Shown: in pieces, positions 19,162 to 29,295 of the stretch
Layout: every line of letters starts with the position of its first letter
Numbering within the stretch: position 1 is the stretch's first letter
NCBI RefSeq assembly: GCF_005281835.1
Contig: NZ_RZIS01000004.1
Span: 248,001-312,000 of the forward strand
Direction: 5' to 3'
Length of the DNA: 64,000 nucleotides
DNA from: Vibrio profundi
Lineage (GTDB): Bacteria > Pseudomonadota > Gammaproteobacteria > Enterobacterales > Vibrionaceae
Notes under the pieces: generated by a model
The model's input: only the letters and a program-made list of their open reading frames with translations
What the model was told of the DNA's origin: nothing
Databases searched by the model: none
Position numbers and translations under genes: made by a program

Positions 19162-20751
19162 TTAGTGTCCACCGCTTACGGCTGAAGTCGCTTCACCAAC
19201 GTGGTGAGATATCCAACCAGCATCATAGAACCATGCTGTCATTGGCTCAACGAAGTAGACAATGCCAACTAGGCCGACAATCGCCAGTACTATGGTATAT
19301 GGCAGAGCCATAATAACCATGCGGCCGTAAGATAAGCGGATTAATGGAGCTAGAGCTGAAGTCAGCAGGAATAGGAAAGCTGCTTGACCGTTTGGCGTTG
19401 CAACTGAAGGTAGGTTAGTACCTGTGTTGATTGCTACAGCAAGTAAGTCAAATTGGTCGCGAGTGATGATGCCATCAACTAATGCAGTTTTTACTTCATT
19501 AATGTACACCGTGCCTACGAATACATTGTCTGACACCATTGAAAGCAAGCCGTTAGCAACATAGAACAGAGCAAGCTGTGTACCTTTATCTTCTACGTGT
19601 AATACCGCATCAATAACAGGCTTGAATAGAGACTGATCGATGATAACGGCAACGATAGAGAAGAAAACAGCAAGTAAGGCTGTGAAAGGCAATGCTTCTT
19701 CGAACGCTTTACCTAACGAGTGTTCTTCAATAACGCCTGTGAACGCTGTTGCAAGGATAATAACTGAAAGACCGATTAGACCAACTTCAGCCACGTGAAG
19801 AGCTAAGCCGATGATAAGCCAAACTGCGATTGCACCTTGAACCCAAAGTTTTGCGACATCTTGCTTAGTACGCCCCTGACGCTCTTTATTATCAAACTCA
19901 ACAAGGATTTGACGAACATTGTTTGGAAGTTCAGCGCCGTAACCGAATACTTTTAGCTTTTCGACTACCGCACATGTGATCATGCCGCAGAAGAAAACTG
20001 GAAGAGTAACAGGCAACATACGGATGATGAATTCGCCGAATTCCCAGCCCGCTTGTTTTGCGATTACTAGGTTTTGTGGTTCACCCACCATTGTCATTAC
20101 ACCACCTAACGCAGTACCAACACCAGCATGCATCAGTAATGAACGTAGGAAAGCGCGGTAATTTTCAAGGTCGTCACGAGTTAGTTCAGAGATTTCACCA
20201 TCGTGAGTGTGGTCGTGCGCTGAGTTTGAGCCTTTACCTGACGCTACTTTGTGGTAGATAGAGTAGAAGCCCACAGCTACGCTGATGACAACTGCAATTA
20301 CAGTTAGCGCATCCAAGAATGCTGAAAGGAAAGCGGCTGCGAAACAGAAAGCAACAGAAAGCAGCATTTTAGAGCGTATACCAAGTAAGATCTTCGTGAA
20401 AATGAACAGAAGAAGTTCTTTCATGAAGTAGATCCCGGCAACCATGAATACCAATAGAAGTAGAACTGGGAGGTTGGCTTGTAGCTCATGGTATACGAGC
20501 TCAGGTTTTGTCATTCCAATGGCGATTGCTTCAATGGCAAGTAAACCACCAGGCTGAAGCGGGTAGCATTTTAATGCCATTGCTAAAGTGAAGATGAATT
20601 CGATGACTAGTAACCAACCTGCAACAAACGGGTCAACTAGGAAGAAAACAATTGGGTTGATGATGAGAAATGAAATGATGGCAATCTTATACCAATCAGG
20701 AGCCTTACCAAGAAAGTTCTTGATAAATGCATTTCCGAGAGACATCGGCAT
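19162..20751 (-). CDS. nhaB: Na+/H+ antiporter NhaB
   Basis: Secondary transporter expelling sodium in exchange for protons at the inner membrane, important in marine bacteria. 529 residues, close to the usual NhaB length, with about 12 hydrophobic segments and the family start [21 protein letters not shown] histidine-rich cytoplasmic loop (HDHTHDGE, about residues 184-191) is seen. ATG codons at 20751 and 20745 are both possible; AAGAG upstream is compatible with either. Divergent from fadR across 642 bp. Confidence 0.96.
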   Translation of the reverse strand: MPMSLGNAFIKNFLGKAPDWYKIAIISFLIINPIVFFLVDPFVAGWLLVIEFIFTLAMALKCYPLQPGGLLAIEAIAIGMTKPELVYHELQANLPVLLLLVFMVAGIYFMKELLLFIFTKILLGIRSKMLLSVAFCFAAAFLSAFLDALTVIAVVISVAVGFYSIYHKVASGKGSNSAHDHTHDGEISELTRDDLENYRAFLRSLLMHAGVGTALGGVMTMVGEPQNLVIAKQAGWEFGEFIIRMLPVTLPVFFCGMITCAVVEKLKVFGYGAELPNNVRQILVEFDNKERQGRTKQDVAKLWVQGAIAVWLIIGLALHVAEVGLIGLSVIILATAFTGVIEEHSLGKAFEEALPFTALLAVFFSIVAVIIDQSLFKPVIDAVLHVEDKGTQLALFYVANGLLSMVSDNVFVGTVYINEVKTALVDGIITRDQFDLLAVAINTGTNLPSVATPNGQAAFLFLLTSALAPLIRLSYGRMVIMALPYTIVLAIVGLVGIVYFVEPMTAWFYDAGWISHHVGEATSAVSGGH

Positions 20752-21268
20752 GTTAATACTCTTTTATGTTAATTATGAATAGATTCAGTAGTACAGCTTA
20801 AAGATTTCTAGTCATGGAGTATTAACTATTCCATTGTAAACAGTGACTTAGAAAAACAACAATCCGTGTATTGTTTTGTGGTCTTGCCAAGTCACTCCCT
20901 TAGAAACTTAAGCACTGCTCACTTTTGAGCGCAACTCTACTCTTAGATAACATTTAGTCAACAGGAAAAACACTGAAGCCCCAAAAATACCTATTTTTTG
21001 TCGAGAAACGCGATCAAAGTAGCGCTAGGGTAACATGAAAACTGTGAATAAATCGTGACTGCATCAATATTTGGTTGAAATGACTGAAAATTACAACTTA
21101 TTGGGTATTTATGTGCAAATATGACAAGTTTATTTTGTAATTTATATATTGTGGGTGTAATTCATAACTCGTTGATTTATAGATTTATTTACCCTGTTAA
21201 TGGATTGTTGAAATCATAGTTTGCGAGATGTATATCACAAGCGTAATACTGCAACATCGAGGGTGGTG

Positions 21269-21286
21269 TTAGAGTTGTTACTCTAA
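21269..21286. promoter_or_regulatory. Inverted repeat 1 upstream of fadR
   Basis: TTAGAGT-TGTT-ACTCTAA, perfect seven-base arms. Possible operator. Confidence 0.5.
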
Positions 21287-21300
21287 AGGTGTTTGGGCTA

Positions 21301-21317
21301 TCACTAACTGTTAGTGA
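21301..21317. promoter_or_regulatory. Inverted repeat 2 upstream of fadR
   Basis: TCACTAAC-T-GTTAGTGA, perfect eight-base arms around one central base, which is the geometry of a dimeric repressor operator. It does not match the FadR consensus. Confidence 0.55.
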
Positions 21318-21325
21318 GGTTTCTT

Positions 21326-21349
21326 CTAGTAGAGAACTAGTGGTATGAT
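21326..21349 (+). promoter_or_regulatory. Inverted repeat 3 abutting the putative fadR -10
   Basis: CTAGT-AGAGA-ACTAG (21326-21340), followed after three bases by TATGAT (21344-21349). The spacer between -35 and -10 would overlap the repeat. Confidence 0.45.
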
Positions 21350-21393
21350 GAGTCCCATTAACGCAGAATAATTAAAATTGGATTATAGTTTAC

Positions 21394-22233
21394 ATGGTCA
21401 TTAAGGCGAAAAGCCCGGCAGGCTTTGCAGAGAAGTATATTATTGAAAGTATTTGGAATGGCCGTTTCCCACCAGGCTCAATCCTACCAGCAGAGCGTGA
21501 ACTTTCTGAATTAATTGGTGTTACTCGTACAACTCTACGTGAAGTTTTGCAAAGATTAGCCCGCGATGGTTGGTTGACGATCCAGCATGGTAAGCCAACA
21601 AAAGTAAACGAGTTTATGGAAACTTCTGGTCTTCATATCCTTGATACTTTGATGACATTGGATGCAGACAACGCAACCAGTATTGTAGAAGATTTGCTTG
21701 CAGCACGTACAAACATCAGCCCTATCTTTATGCGTTATGCATTTAAGGCAAATAAAGAAAACTCTGAGCGAACTATCAGCGGCGTGATTGAATCTTGTGA
21801 AGCACTTATTTCTGCAGAATCATGGGATGAGTTCCTTGAGTCTTCTCCGTATGCAGAAAAGCTGAAGCAAACAATCAAAGATGACAACGAGAAAGATGAA
21901 GCGAAGCGCCAAGCTATCTTAGTTGCTAAGACTTTCAACTTTTACGACTACATGCTTTTCCAACGTTTGGCGTTCCATTCCGGTAACCAAATCTATGGTT
22001 TGATCTTTAACGGTCTAAAAAAGCTGTATGATCGTGTCGGTAGCTACTACTTCTCGAATGAAGAAGCTCGTCAATTGGCACTGAACTTCTACCGCGAACT
22101 ACTAGAAGTTTGTCAAAATGGTGATCGCGAGAAGTTACCACTCGTCATTCGTCAGTACGGTTTAGCAAGTGCTCAAGTTTGGAATCAAATGAAGACTACA
22201 TTGCCAACGAACTTTACTGAAGACGATAGCTAA
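21394..22233 (+). CDS. fadR: Fatty acid metabolism regulator FadR
   Basis: GntR-family regulator that represses beta-oxidation genes and activates unsaturated fatty-acid synthesis, released by long-chain acyl-CoA. 279 residues: winged HTH in about 1-75 ([27 protein letters not shown]) and a C-terminal acyl-CoA-binding helical domain. It is longer than the 239-residue E. coli FadR by about 40 residues; the extra part, charged [16 protein letters not shown] near 160-175, matches the insertion known from Vibrio FadR that adds a second ligand site. Weak ribosome site. Divergent from nhaB as in other vibrios. Confidence 0.96.
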   Translation: MVIKAKSPAGFAEKYIIESIWNGRFPPGSILPAERELSELIGVTRTTLREVLQRLARDGWLTIQHGKPTKVNEFMETSGLHILDTLMTLDADNATSIVEDLLAARTNISPIFMRYAFKANKENSERTISGVIESCEALISAESWDEFLESSPYAEKLKQTIKDDNEKDEAKRQAILVAKTFNFYDYMLFQRLAFHSGNQIYGLIFNGLKKLYDRVGSYYFSNEEARQLALNFYRELLEVCQNGDREKLPLVIRQYGLASAQVWNQMKTTLPTNFTEDDS

Positions 22234-22250
22234 TCAATAGCTTAGATACT

Positions 22251-22283
22251 AAAAAGCCGCGATAGATGATTCGCGGCTTTTTT
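22251..22283. terminator. Bidirectional terminator after fadR
   Basis: AAAAAGCCGCGA and TCGCGGCTTTTT form a 12-bp stem with T run on either strand, serving fadR and the convergent DUF1456 gene. Confidence 0.92.
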
Positions 22284-22303
22284 CGTTTTTTTGCCTGGTA
22301 TCC

Positions 22304-22783
22304 TTAAGCAGAATACTCTTCTGAGTCAGGGCGGAATTGGAATTGAACACCATTTAAGAAATCACACAAAAGCTCGTCTTCACATTCTTTGTAGTTCTTG
22401 TTATTTGGTTTACGGAAGTATGCACCAATCTCATACTTGCTTAGGCTGATGCCAACCACTTCAAGCACGTTCAGCACGTCTTCAGCTTTCATATTCAGTG
22501 CGATTCTTAACTTCATGAAAATCATGTTGTTGGTAAGTGTGACTTCTGGTTTAGGCTGCTCACCTTCTTTCTTACCGCGCTTAAGGTTGATAAAGCCATT
22601 GAGGAAAACGGCCAGATCTTTATCTTTCATTTTTGAAAATGATTTTTCGTTGCTGTCTTTAAGCCAGTTGTTTAATTGGTCGTGATTCAATGCGACGTCT
22701 GCTTGTTCATAAGCTTTGATGATTTGGGCATTTTTTAGATTCAGCGTATGTTGAATACGGCGAAGAATTTCATTGTTCGTCAC
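22304..22783 (-). CDS. DUF1456 (YehS-like) protein
   Basis: 159 residues from a GTG start with AGGAA upstream. Two tandem copies of the DUF1456 unit are visible: MTNNEILRRIQHTLNLKNA at the N-terminus and LTNNMIFMKLRIALNMKAED near residue 82, each ending in a DFLNG / VFLNGF box. The family has no established molecular function. No transmembrane segment or signal. It stands alone between fadR and metG. Confidence 0.88.
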   Translation of the reverse strand: MTNNEILRRIQHTLNLKNAQIIKAYEQADVALNHDQLNNWLKDSNEKSFSKMKDKDLAVFLNGFINLKRGKKEGEQPKPEVTLTNNMIFMKLRIALNMKAEDVLNVLEVVGISLSKYEIGAYFRKPNNKNYKECEDELLCDFLNGVQFQFRPDSEEYSA

Positions 22784-22870
22784 AGATAGTTCCTAAGGAG
22801 ATCGGTCAGTGGTTCTGACAGAATTAATTAGCCGCGACTCTAACAGAGATTGAGGGCTTTCGATAGATAT

Positions 22871-22905
22871 AAAAAAATCCCCAGCGTATCTCTACGCTAG
22901 GGATT
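22871..22905 (-). terminator. Intrinsic terminator of metG
   Basis: Minus-strand 13-bp stem AATCCCTAGCGTA / TACGCTGGGGATT with one mismatch and loop GAGA, followed by a T tract. Confidence 0.88.
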
Positions 22906-22927
22906 GAGTACTTGCTCAGTACAAGTG

Positions 22928-24988
22928 TTACATTACACGCATACCAGGTTGTGCGCCTTCATGAGGCTCTAGAATCCATAGATCGCTGCCTCCAGGGCCC
23001 GCTGCTAGGATCATACCTTCAGACATACCAAACTTCATCTTACGAGGTTTTAGGTTTGCTACCATTACGGTTAGCTTACCTTCTAGCTCTTCAGGTTTGT
23101 ACGCAGACTTAATGCCAGAGAATACCTGACGAGTTTCACCGCCAATATCTAGCTGGAATTTAAGCAGCTTGTTTGCTTTAGGTACTTCTTCACAAGAGAC
23201 GATGCGAGCGATACGCATATCGACTGCTGCAAAAGCATCGAACTCAATCTCATCTGCGATTGGTTCTTTATCTAGCTCAGTTTGGCTTGCTTTCTCTTTT
23301 TCAGCTTCAGCTTTTGCTTTCGCTGCCATCTCTACTGCTGCATCTTCTTTAGATGCTTCAATCATAGCTTCAACTTTTTTAGGGTCGATACGATTGAATA
23401 GCGCTTTGAACTTAGTGATTTCGTGGTCTGTTAACGGGTTAGCAATACCTTCCCACGTTAACTCTTCGTTCAAGAAACCTTCAGTACGAGCTGCTAGTTC
23501 TGGCATTACTGGCTTCAAGTAGGTCAGTAGAACGCGGAATAAGTTGATACCAACAGAACAAATATCTTGAAGCTCTTGGTCTTTGCCTTCTTCTTTCGCT
23601 ACAACCCACGGTGCTTTTTCATCAACGTATTGGTTAGCTTTGTCAGCTAGTGCTGTGATTTCACGGATTGCGCGGCCAAACTCACGAGTTTCGTATAGCT
23701 CAGCGATACGGTCAGCGGCAGCAACAAATTCGTTGTATAGCTCAGGTTCAGCGAATTCAGCGGATAGTTTGCCTTCAAAACGTTTAGTGATGAAACCAGC
23801 GTTACGCGATGCTAGGTTTACAATCTTGTTCACTACGTCTGCGTTTACACGCTGAGTGAAGTCTTCAAGGTTAAGATCTAGGTCATCAATACGGCTGTTT
23901 AGTTTAGCTGCGTAGTAGTAACGTAGACACTCTGGGTCTAGGTGGTTTAGGTAAGTGCTCGCTTTCACGAACGTACCTTTAGACTTAGACATTTTCGCGC
24001 CGTTTACCGTTACGTAGCCGTGAACGAATACGTTGTTTGGCTTGCGGAAACCAGAGCCTTCAAGCATAGCTGGCCAGAATAGGCTGTGGAAGTAAACGAT
24101 GTCTTTACCGATGAAGTGGTAAAGCTCTGTTGAGCTGTCTTTCTTCCAGTATTCATCGAAGTCTAGGTCATCGCGCTTATCACATAGGTTTTTGAATGAG
24201 CCCATGTATCCAATTGGTGCGTCTAGCCAAACGTAGAAGAACTTGTCTTTTTCACCTGGGATCTCAAAGCCAAAGTAAGGCGCATCACGAGAGATATCCC
24301 ATTGTTGTAGACCAGATTCAAACCATTCCTGCATCTTATTTGCAGTTTCGTTTTGAAGTGAACCAGAACGAGTCCATTCCTTTAGCATGCTTTCGAACTG
24401 AGGTAGGTCGAAGAAGAAGTGCTCAGAGTCTTTCATTACTGGAGTCGCGCCAGAAACCGCAGACTTAGGTTCAATCAGTTCTGTAGGAGAATAAGTTTCA
24501 CCACAGTTATCACAGTTGTCGCCGTACTGGTCTTCAGACTTACACTTAGGGCATGTACCTTTTACGAAGCGATCTGGAAGGAACATTTCTTTTTCAGGAT
24601 CGAACAATTGAGAAATAGTACGGCTAGAAATGAAGCCGTTCTTTTTAAGCTCAAGGTAGATGTGAGAAGCCAGTTCGCGGTTCTCTTCACTGTGCGTGCT
24701 GTGGTAGTTATCAAAGCTGATATCAAAACCTGCGAAGTCTTTTTGATGCTCTTCACTTACAGCAGCGATCATCTCTTCTGGCGTGATACCCATCTGTTGT
24801 GCTTTTAGCATGATTGGCGTGCCGTGAGCATCGTCAGCACAGATGAAGTTTACAGTGTTACCACGTAGGCGTTGGTAGCGAACCCAGATATCAGCTTGAA
24901 TATGCTCAAGCATATGACCAAGGTGAATAGAGCCGTTAGCGTACGGAAGTGCACATGTTACCAAAAGTTTTCTTGGATCAGTTGCCAT
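22928..24988 (-). CDS. metG: Methionyl-tRNA synthetase
   Basis: Charges tRNA-Met and initiator tRNA. The 686-residue protein has the class I motif in [10 protein letters not shown], the zinc knuckle CPKC...CDNC (about 145-161), the KMSKS loop as [10 protein letters not shown], an anticodon-binding helical domain, a charged lysine/alanine-rich linker and a C-terminal tRNA-binding OB domain (about 585-686, [14 protein letters not shown]) for dimerisation. Length and domain order are those of E. coli MetG. Divergent from apbC. Confidence 0.98.
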   Translation of the reverse strand: MATDPRKLLVTCALPYANGSIHLGHMLEHIQADIWVRYQRLRGNTVNFICADDAHGTPIMLKAQQMGITPEEMIAAVSEEHQKDFAGFDISFDNYHSTHSEENRELASHIYLELKKNGFISSRTISQLFDPEKEMFLPDRFVKGTCPKCKSEDQYGDNCDNCGETYSPTELIEPKSAVSGATPVMKDSEHFFFDLPQFESMLKEWTRSGSLQNETANKMQEWFESGLQQWDISRDAPYFGFEIPGEKDKFFYVWLDAPIGYMGSFKNLCDKRDDLDFDEYWKKDSSTELYHFIGKDIVYFHSLFWPAMLEGSGFRKPNNVFVHGYVTVNGAKMSKSKGTFVKASTYLNHLDPECLRYYYAAKLNSRIDDLDLNLEDFTQRVNADVVNKIVNLASRNAGFITKRFEGKLSAEFAEPELYNEFVAAADRIAELYETREFGRAIREITALADKANQYVDEKAPWVVAKEEGKDQELQDICSVGINLFRVLLTYLKPVMPELAARTEGFLNEELTWEGIANPLTDHEITKFKALFNRIDPKKVEAMIEASKEDAAVEMAAKAKAEAEKEKASQTELDKEPIADEIEFDAFAAVDMRIARIVSCEEVPKANKLLKFQLDIGGETRQVFSGIKSAYKPEELEGKLTVMVANLKPRKMKFGMSEGMILAAGPGGSDLWILEPHEGAQPGMRVM

Positions 24989-25145
24989 ACTTAATATTTC
25001 GCTTTGTTAATAGGTATAAATTTGATTGCTAATACTACTTGATAACGCTTTCGACGCCAAGAAGTGAGCGCACTGAATACCCTAGTTTTTTTAGGGTTCA
25101 GTCAACAAGAGTTGGGTGGTAGCATTAACAAAAAAAGGAGTGCCT

Positions 25146-26225
25146 ATGCGTACGTTTTCATCAAAGCAAGATTTCTGTGATTGGCTAAACCAATTTGAGC
25201 ACCCAAACCTTATTCCTCAATGGGCGAATCAAGCCAATATTGTCAAAGTGACAGCCAATGGCGTGTTTGAAATTACGCTACCATTTGCTGCAAACCAGCT
25301 AGTTAAAGAACTTAACCTTTGGGTAGAGAGACAAATTGAAGCAGGCAAACTGGCTAACATTGATTTTACCGTTGGTATTAAACCTTCAGCGCTAGAAACC
25401 ACAGTGACTTCTTCCATTAAAGGAGTGAAGAATATCGTGGCTGTGACATCTGGTAAGGGAGGAGTCGGCAAGTCTACAACTGCGGTTAACTTAGCCTTGG
25501 CTATCTCGAAATCTGGTGCAAAAGTTGGGCTTCTTGATGCGGATATTTATGGACCGTCGGTGCCGATGATGCTGGGTGAATTGGAATCGAAACCAGAAGT
25601 TGAAGACAACAAGTGGATGAAGCCAATCGTTGCGCATGGCATCTTTACACATTCCATAGGTTACTTGGTATCGCAAGATGAAGCTGCCGTGTGGCGTGGG
25701 CCTATGGCATCGAAAGCGTTAGGGCAGTTAGTAAATGAAACTTTGTGGCCTGAACTCGATTACCTAGTCATTGATATGCCGCCGGGAACCGGTGATATTC
25801 AACTGACATTGTCGCAACAAATTCCGGTAACCGGTGCGCTGGTGGTGACAACCCCACAAGACTTGGCGTTAGCGGATGCTCGCAAAGGCGTGGCGATGTT
25901 TGAAAAGATAGAAGTGCCAGTAACAGGTTTAGTTGAAAACATGAGCTACCACATTTGTAGCCACTGTGGCGGCAAAGAACATATCTTTGGTGAAGGTGGA
26001 GCTCAATCTATGTCGGCCGAGTATGGTTTGGACATTTTGGCTCAAGTTCCTTTGCATATCGATATGAGGCAAGATCTAGACTCAGGTATTCCGACCGTCA
26101 TTAAACGTCCTGATAGTGAACACACAGCTACGTATCTTGCTCTTGCTGAAAAGGTATGCAGCAAGATGTATTGGCAGGGAAATGCCAAGCCTGAATCTAT
26201 AAATTTTACGATGTTAGAATCGTAA
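25146..26225 (+). CDS. apbC: Iron-sulfur carrier ApbC/Mrp
   Basis: P-loop ATPase that carries or transfers Fe-S clusters. 359 residues from the ATG at 25146, preceded by AAAGGAG; earlier GTG at 25116 would put that site inside the ORF. An N-terminal degenerate MIP18-like region (about 1-85) precedes the deviant Walker A GKGGVGKST (about residue 103). DADIYGPSVPMML and the cluster-binding CSHCGGKEHIFGEGGA follow. Divergent from metG, an arrangement conserved in enterics and vibrios. Confidence 0.96.
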   Translation: MRTFSSKQDFCDWLNQFEHPNLIPQWANQANIVKVTANGVFEITLPFAANQLVKELNLWVERQIEAGKLANIDFTVGIKPSALETTVTSSIKGVKNIVAVTSGKGGVGKSTTAVNLALAISKSGAKVGLLDADIYGPSVPMMLGELESKPEVEDNKWMKPIVAHGIFTHSIGYLVSQDEAAVWRGPMASKALGQLVNETLWPELDYLVIDMPPGTGDIQLTLSQQIPVTGALVVTTPQDLALADARKGVAMFEKIEVPVTGLVENMSYHICSHCGGKEHIFGEGGAQSMSAEYGLDILAQVPLHIDMRQDLDSGIPTVIKRPDSEHTATYLALAEKVCSKMYWQGNAKPESINFTMLES

Positions 26226-26232
26226 AATAGTG

Positions 26233-26248
26233 ACGCAAACGTTTGTCT
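26233..26248. promoter_or_regulatory. PurR-like box between apbC and udk
   Basis: ACGCAAACGTTTGTCT; the first 12 bases match the E. coli PurR consensus ACGCAAACGTTTTCGT exactly. It lies about 130 bp before the udk ATG. Functional use is inference. Confidence 0.5.
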
Positions 26249-26324
26249 TGGCTAAATATATTACTAATCTTCTGTTACGTGTAATTTACTACTTTGTTGA
26301 CTAGTATCTAATATGTTTAGCCCC

Positions 26325-26330
26325 TATAAT
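26325..26330 (+). promoter_or_regulatory. Putative udk -10 element
   Basis: A perfect TATAAT, 50 bp upstream of udk. The expected -35 is poor at 17 bp; TTGACT at 26297-26302 is 22 bp away, too far for a standard spacer. Confidence 0.45.
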
Positions 26331-26379
26331 CAGGCGGTTTATCTAATCCCATCACCAAAACCATATCGGGTGCAAAATA

Positions 26380-27021
26380 ATGTCTGATAATAATCAATGT
26401 GTCATCGTAGGTATCGCTGGCGCTTCTGCTTCAGGAAAGAGTCTAATCGCGAGCACAATTTACAATGAATTACGCGAGAAAGTAGGCGACCATCAAATTG
26501 GTGTTATCACGGAAGATTGCTACTACAATGATCAAAGTCATTTGAGCATGGAAGAGCGAGTAAAGACGAACTATGACCACCCGAGTGCACTAGACCACGA
26601 TTTATTGTGTGAGCACTTACAGCAACTGACTAAAGGTGAAGCGGTAGAAGTTCCTGAGTACAGCTACTCTGAACATACGCGTACGTCGAATACAACTCCT
26701 TTGACACCTAAGAAGGTGATCATCCTTGAGGGCATTCTACTTCTTACAGATCCTCGTCTTCGTGATCTGATGCACGCGACGGTATTTATGGATACCCCGT
26801 TAGACATTTGTCTTTTGCGCCGTGTGAAACGTGACGTAGAAGAACGTGGTCGCACAATGGAATCGGTGTTGAAGCAATACCAAGAAACGGTTCGTCCTAT
26901 GTTCATGCAGTTTATTGAACCTTCTAAACAATATGCCGACATTATCGTTCCACGTGGTGGTAAAAACCGTATAGCAATTGACGTGCTTAAGGCACACATC
27001 GCAAAATTGCTTAAGTCGTAA
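26380..27021 (+). CDS. udk: Uridine kinase
   Basis: Phosphorylates uridine and cytidine for pyrimidine salvage. 213 residues with P-loop GASASGKS (about 14-21), EDCYYNDQ, the nucleoside-binding [13 protein letters not shown], and the lid region [12 protein letters not shown]. Length and motifs match E. coli Udk. It follows apbC by 154 nt and is followed by a terminator, so it is probably monocistronic. In E. coli the downstream genes differ, but metG/apbC/udk proximity is shared. Confidence 0.97.
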   Translation: MSDNNQCVIVGIAGASASGKSLIASTIYNELREKVGDHQIGVITEDCYYNDQSHLSMEERVKTNYDHPSALDHDLLCEHLQQLTKGEAVEVPEYSYSEHTRTSNTTPLTPKKVIILEGILLLTDPRLRDLMHATVFMDTPLDICLLRRVKRDVEERGRTMESVLKQYQETVRPMFMQFIEPSKQYADIIVPRGGKNRIAIDVLKAHIAKLLKS

Positions 27022-27052
27022 CGGTTGATTAAGACTTTATTTTTTATGAGAT

Positions 27053-27082
27053 AAGTGGCACTTTAGGTGCCACTTTCTTTTT
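27053..27082 (+). terminator. Intrinsic terminator after udk
   Basis: AAGTGGCAC / GTGCCACTT, loop TTTAG, followed by TTTCTTTTT. Confidence 0.85.
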
Positions 27083-27106
27083 GGATTTTATGCAAGGATT
27101 ATGCAG

Positions 27107-29236
27107 ATGAAGAAACTGTTCTTTTTCATTGCTATCCCAGTATTTGCTGTCATAGCTGCTGTGTTGGCTCTTGTCTTATTGGTTAACCCTAACCAATTTA
27201 AACCTCTCATTATTGAACAAGCCGCGAAAAATACAGGTTTAGAACTTGTGATCGATGGCGATATCAGCTGGAAGTTTTTTCCATCTCTAGGTTTTGAACT
27301 AGGTAAAACCGAATTGAGAAACCCACAAGGGTTCAGCCAGCCTAATCTGTTTAAAGTAGATACGGTGGGTGTTGATGTTTCGGTAATGCCATTATTGAGT
27401 AGCCAACTTGAGATAGGTAACGTTACATTAGATGGTGCAGAATTTTATTTAGAGACACTAAAGGATGGTTCTAAAAACATTGATGCATTAAGCCAAGGTT
27501 CTCAACAGCAAACTAACGCAGTTGAAGCGAACACGGCTCAGAACGAGTCGACTCCAGAGCAAACCACAACTGAGAAAACCCCTTCTGATTGGACGATTAA
27601 CCTCGCAGGTGTAACGGTTTCTAACGCGGCATTGGAGATTCAGGATCATCAAGCCGGTACTTTTACTAAGTTGCATGATATTTCACTAAGTTTGTCTGAG
27701 TTTGCGATTGAAACGTGGACAACTGCTACTTTCTCGGTAAAAGGTGAAAATAATCAGCAGCGTTTTACTGCGGATGGCCAAGCTGATTTTAAATTGGCAA
27801 AAGGCTTTACTGCTTACGAATTGCGTAACATTAACTTTGACGCAACCTTTAACGATCCAGCCACACAAATCGATTCAGCCAAAATAGGCTTAGATTCATT
27901 TGCGTTTGGTAAGGTGAGTAAGCTTAGCTATTCAGTTAAAGGCATCGCGGCAGACCTAAAAATTGACATGAGTGGCGCTGGTGAATTAACGGTTGATGAA
28001 GCGATCTCGTTAGTCGAACTAAAAGCGTTAACACTGGATGCAACATTCGAAGGTAATGCTCTTCCTCAATCGCCAATGAAAGTCGATATGGCGTCTGACC
28101 TTAATTTCGATTTAACGAAAAGTCATTTGTCATTTGTACTGGAAAAGTTGACTGCTAACGCGTTGCAGTTTGACGGAAAAGCCGATGTGACCTTGTTAGA
28201 AATACCAAAGGTGCGCTTTGCGTTGCACAGTCCTAACATCGATTTAGATGAATTCTTAGGTTTAGGTCAATCTGCCCCTGCAAGTGCAGAAGGTTCTGAT
28301 TCATCAACAGCTAAGTCGCCAGCAGCAACTAAGCCTGAGCAAGAAGTTGAGCCAGACTTAACCGCGCTTAAAGGCTTAGATGTTCAAGGCAAGATTACGA
28401 TTGATAAGTTCAAAGCGAATAACGCTCATATGCAAAATGTGGTGACTGCTTTTTCCGTTAACCGAGGTGTTGCAGAGCTGACGTCATTTAGCTCCAAGTT
28501 ATACGATGGTTCGATTACGGCTACAGCGCGTTTAGATGCTCGTCAAACACCAGCAACTTATACTGCGAAAAAACGTATTAAGGGTGTGAAGGTTCAACCG
28601 TTACTAAAAGATGTGGCCGGCAACGATAAGTTAGAAGGCACAGGTAACATAGATGTTGATATCAAAGGTAAAAGCTTAACGCCTACAGGTATTAAGAAGA
28701 ACCTTGTCGGTACGGTCGTGATTAATTTTGCAGATGGTGCTGTAAATGGCATTAATGTCGCCCAATTGATCCGCGAAAATTATGCCAAGATCAAAGGTGA
28801 GAAAATCGATAACGTTGAAGGTGTCCAAAAGACTGACTTCAGTGCGATGACGTCGACCTTGAAATTTAACAAAGGTTGGGTAAGTACAGACGACTTATCG
28901 ATGCAGTCTCCGTTATTAAGGATCACTGGCGCTGGCAAAGCTAACTACATCAATGAAACTGTCGATTTTCTTGTGAGAACCTCTATCGTTGGCTCGCTAG
29001 AAGGGCAGGGTGGTAAAAACATTGATGAGCTTAAAGATGTAACTATTCCAATCCAAATCACTGGTGATTGGGCGCGACCTAAATTTAAGTTGGTTTTTGA
29101 CGATGTGCTAAAGCAAAAAGCCAACAAAGAAATAGACCGTGGTTTGAAGAAGCTTGATGAAAAACTTGGTGACAAAATCAAAGACGAAAAAACCAAGGAA
29201 GCAGTGAATAGCCTAATTAAAGGTTTATTTAACTAG
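27107..29236 (+). CDS. AsmA-family envelope protein
   Basis: 709 residues from the ATG at 27107, which has AAGGA eight bases upstream; the ATG at 27101 is too close to it. An N-terminal transmembrane anchor (about 4-27) is followed by a long periplasmic beta-rich region. AsmA marks: NPNQFKPLIIEQAAKNTGLEL with DGDISWKFFPSLGF near the N-terminus, and the C-terminal FNKGWVSTDDLSMQSPLLRITGAG. A low-complexity Q/T/E linker lies near 130-160. AsmA-like proteins are thought to bridge the envelope and move phospholipids to the outer membrane; that role is from family knowledge. Same place as asmA near udk in enterics. Confidence 0.9.
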   Translation: MKKLFFFIAIPVFAVIAAVLALVLLVNPNQFKPLIIEQAAKNTGLELVIDGDISWKFFPSLGFELGKTELRNPQGFSQPNLFKVDTVGVDVSVMPLLSSQLEIGNVTLDGAEFYLETLKDGSKNIDALSQGSQQQTNAVEANTAQNESTPEQTTTEKTPSDWTINLAGVTVSNAALEIQDHQAGTFTKLHDISLSLSEFAIETWTTATFSVKGENNQQRFTADGQADFKLAKGFTAYELRNINFDATFNDPATQIDSAKIGLDSFAFGKVSKLSYSVKGIAADLKIDMSGAGELTVDEAISLVELKALTLDATFEGNALPQSPMKVDMASDLNFDLTKSHLSFVLEKLTANALQFDGKADVTLLEIPKVRFALHSPNIDLDEFLGLGQSAPASAEGSDSSTAKSPAATKPEQEVEPDLTALKGLDVQGKITIDKFKANNAHMQNVVTAFSVNRGVAELTSFSSKLYDGSITATARLDARQTPATYTAKKRIKGVKVQPLLKDVAGNDKLEGTGNIDVDIKGKSLTPTGIKKNLVGTVVINFADGAVNGINVAQLIRENYAKIKGEKIDNVEGVQKTDFSAMTSTLKFNKGWVSTDDLSMQSPLLRITGAGKANYINETVDFLVRTSIVGSLEGQGGKNIDELKDVTIPIQITGDWARPKFKLVFDDVLKQKANKEIDRGLKKLDEKLGDKIKDEKTKEAVNSLIKGLFN

Positions 29237-29256
29237 AGCTTGTTTTAATCAGAATT

Positions 29257-29285
29257 AAAAATGCCCTCGTAATGAGGGCATTTTT
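29257..29285. terminator. Bidirectional terminator asmA-like / cobO
   Basis: AAAAATGCCCTC / GAGGGCATTTTT, loop GTAAT. Symmetrical A and T runs suit both convergent genes. Confidence 0.9.
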
Positions 29286-29295
29286 GTTACTGCGT

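Larger units (their letters stand above)
20752..21393. other. Long nhaB-fadR divergent intergenic region
   Basis: 642 bp without a credible gene. AT-rich throughout. The fadR-proximal 130 bp carry a CRP-like sequence (CGAGA-N6-TCACA, 21224-21239, left half poor) and three separate inverted repeats listed individually. TATGAT at 21344-21349 is the best -10 for fadR. I could not define the nhaB promoter. Confidence 0.5.

Noticed and set aside
20058..20261. Plus-strand ORFs opposite nhaB
   Set aside because: No ribosome site and composition mirrors the antiporter's hydrophobic codons.
21224..21239. CRP site upstream of fadR
   Set aside because: Right half TCACA is good but the left half (CGAGA) matches at only three of five bases; kept only as a remark in the region entry.
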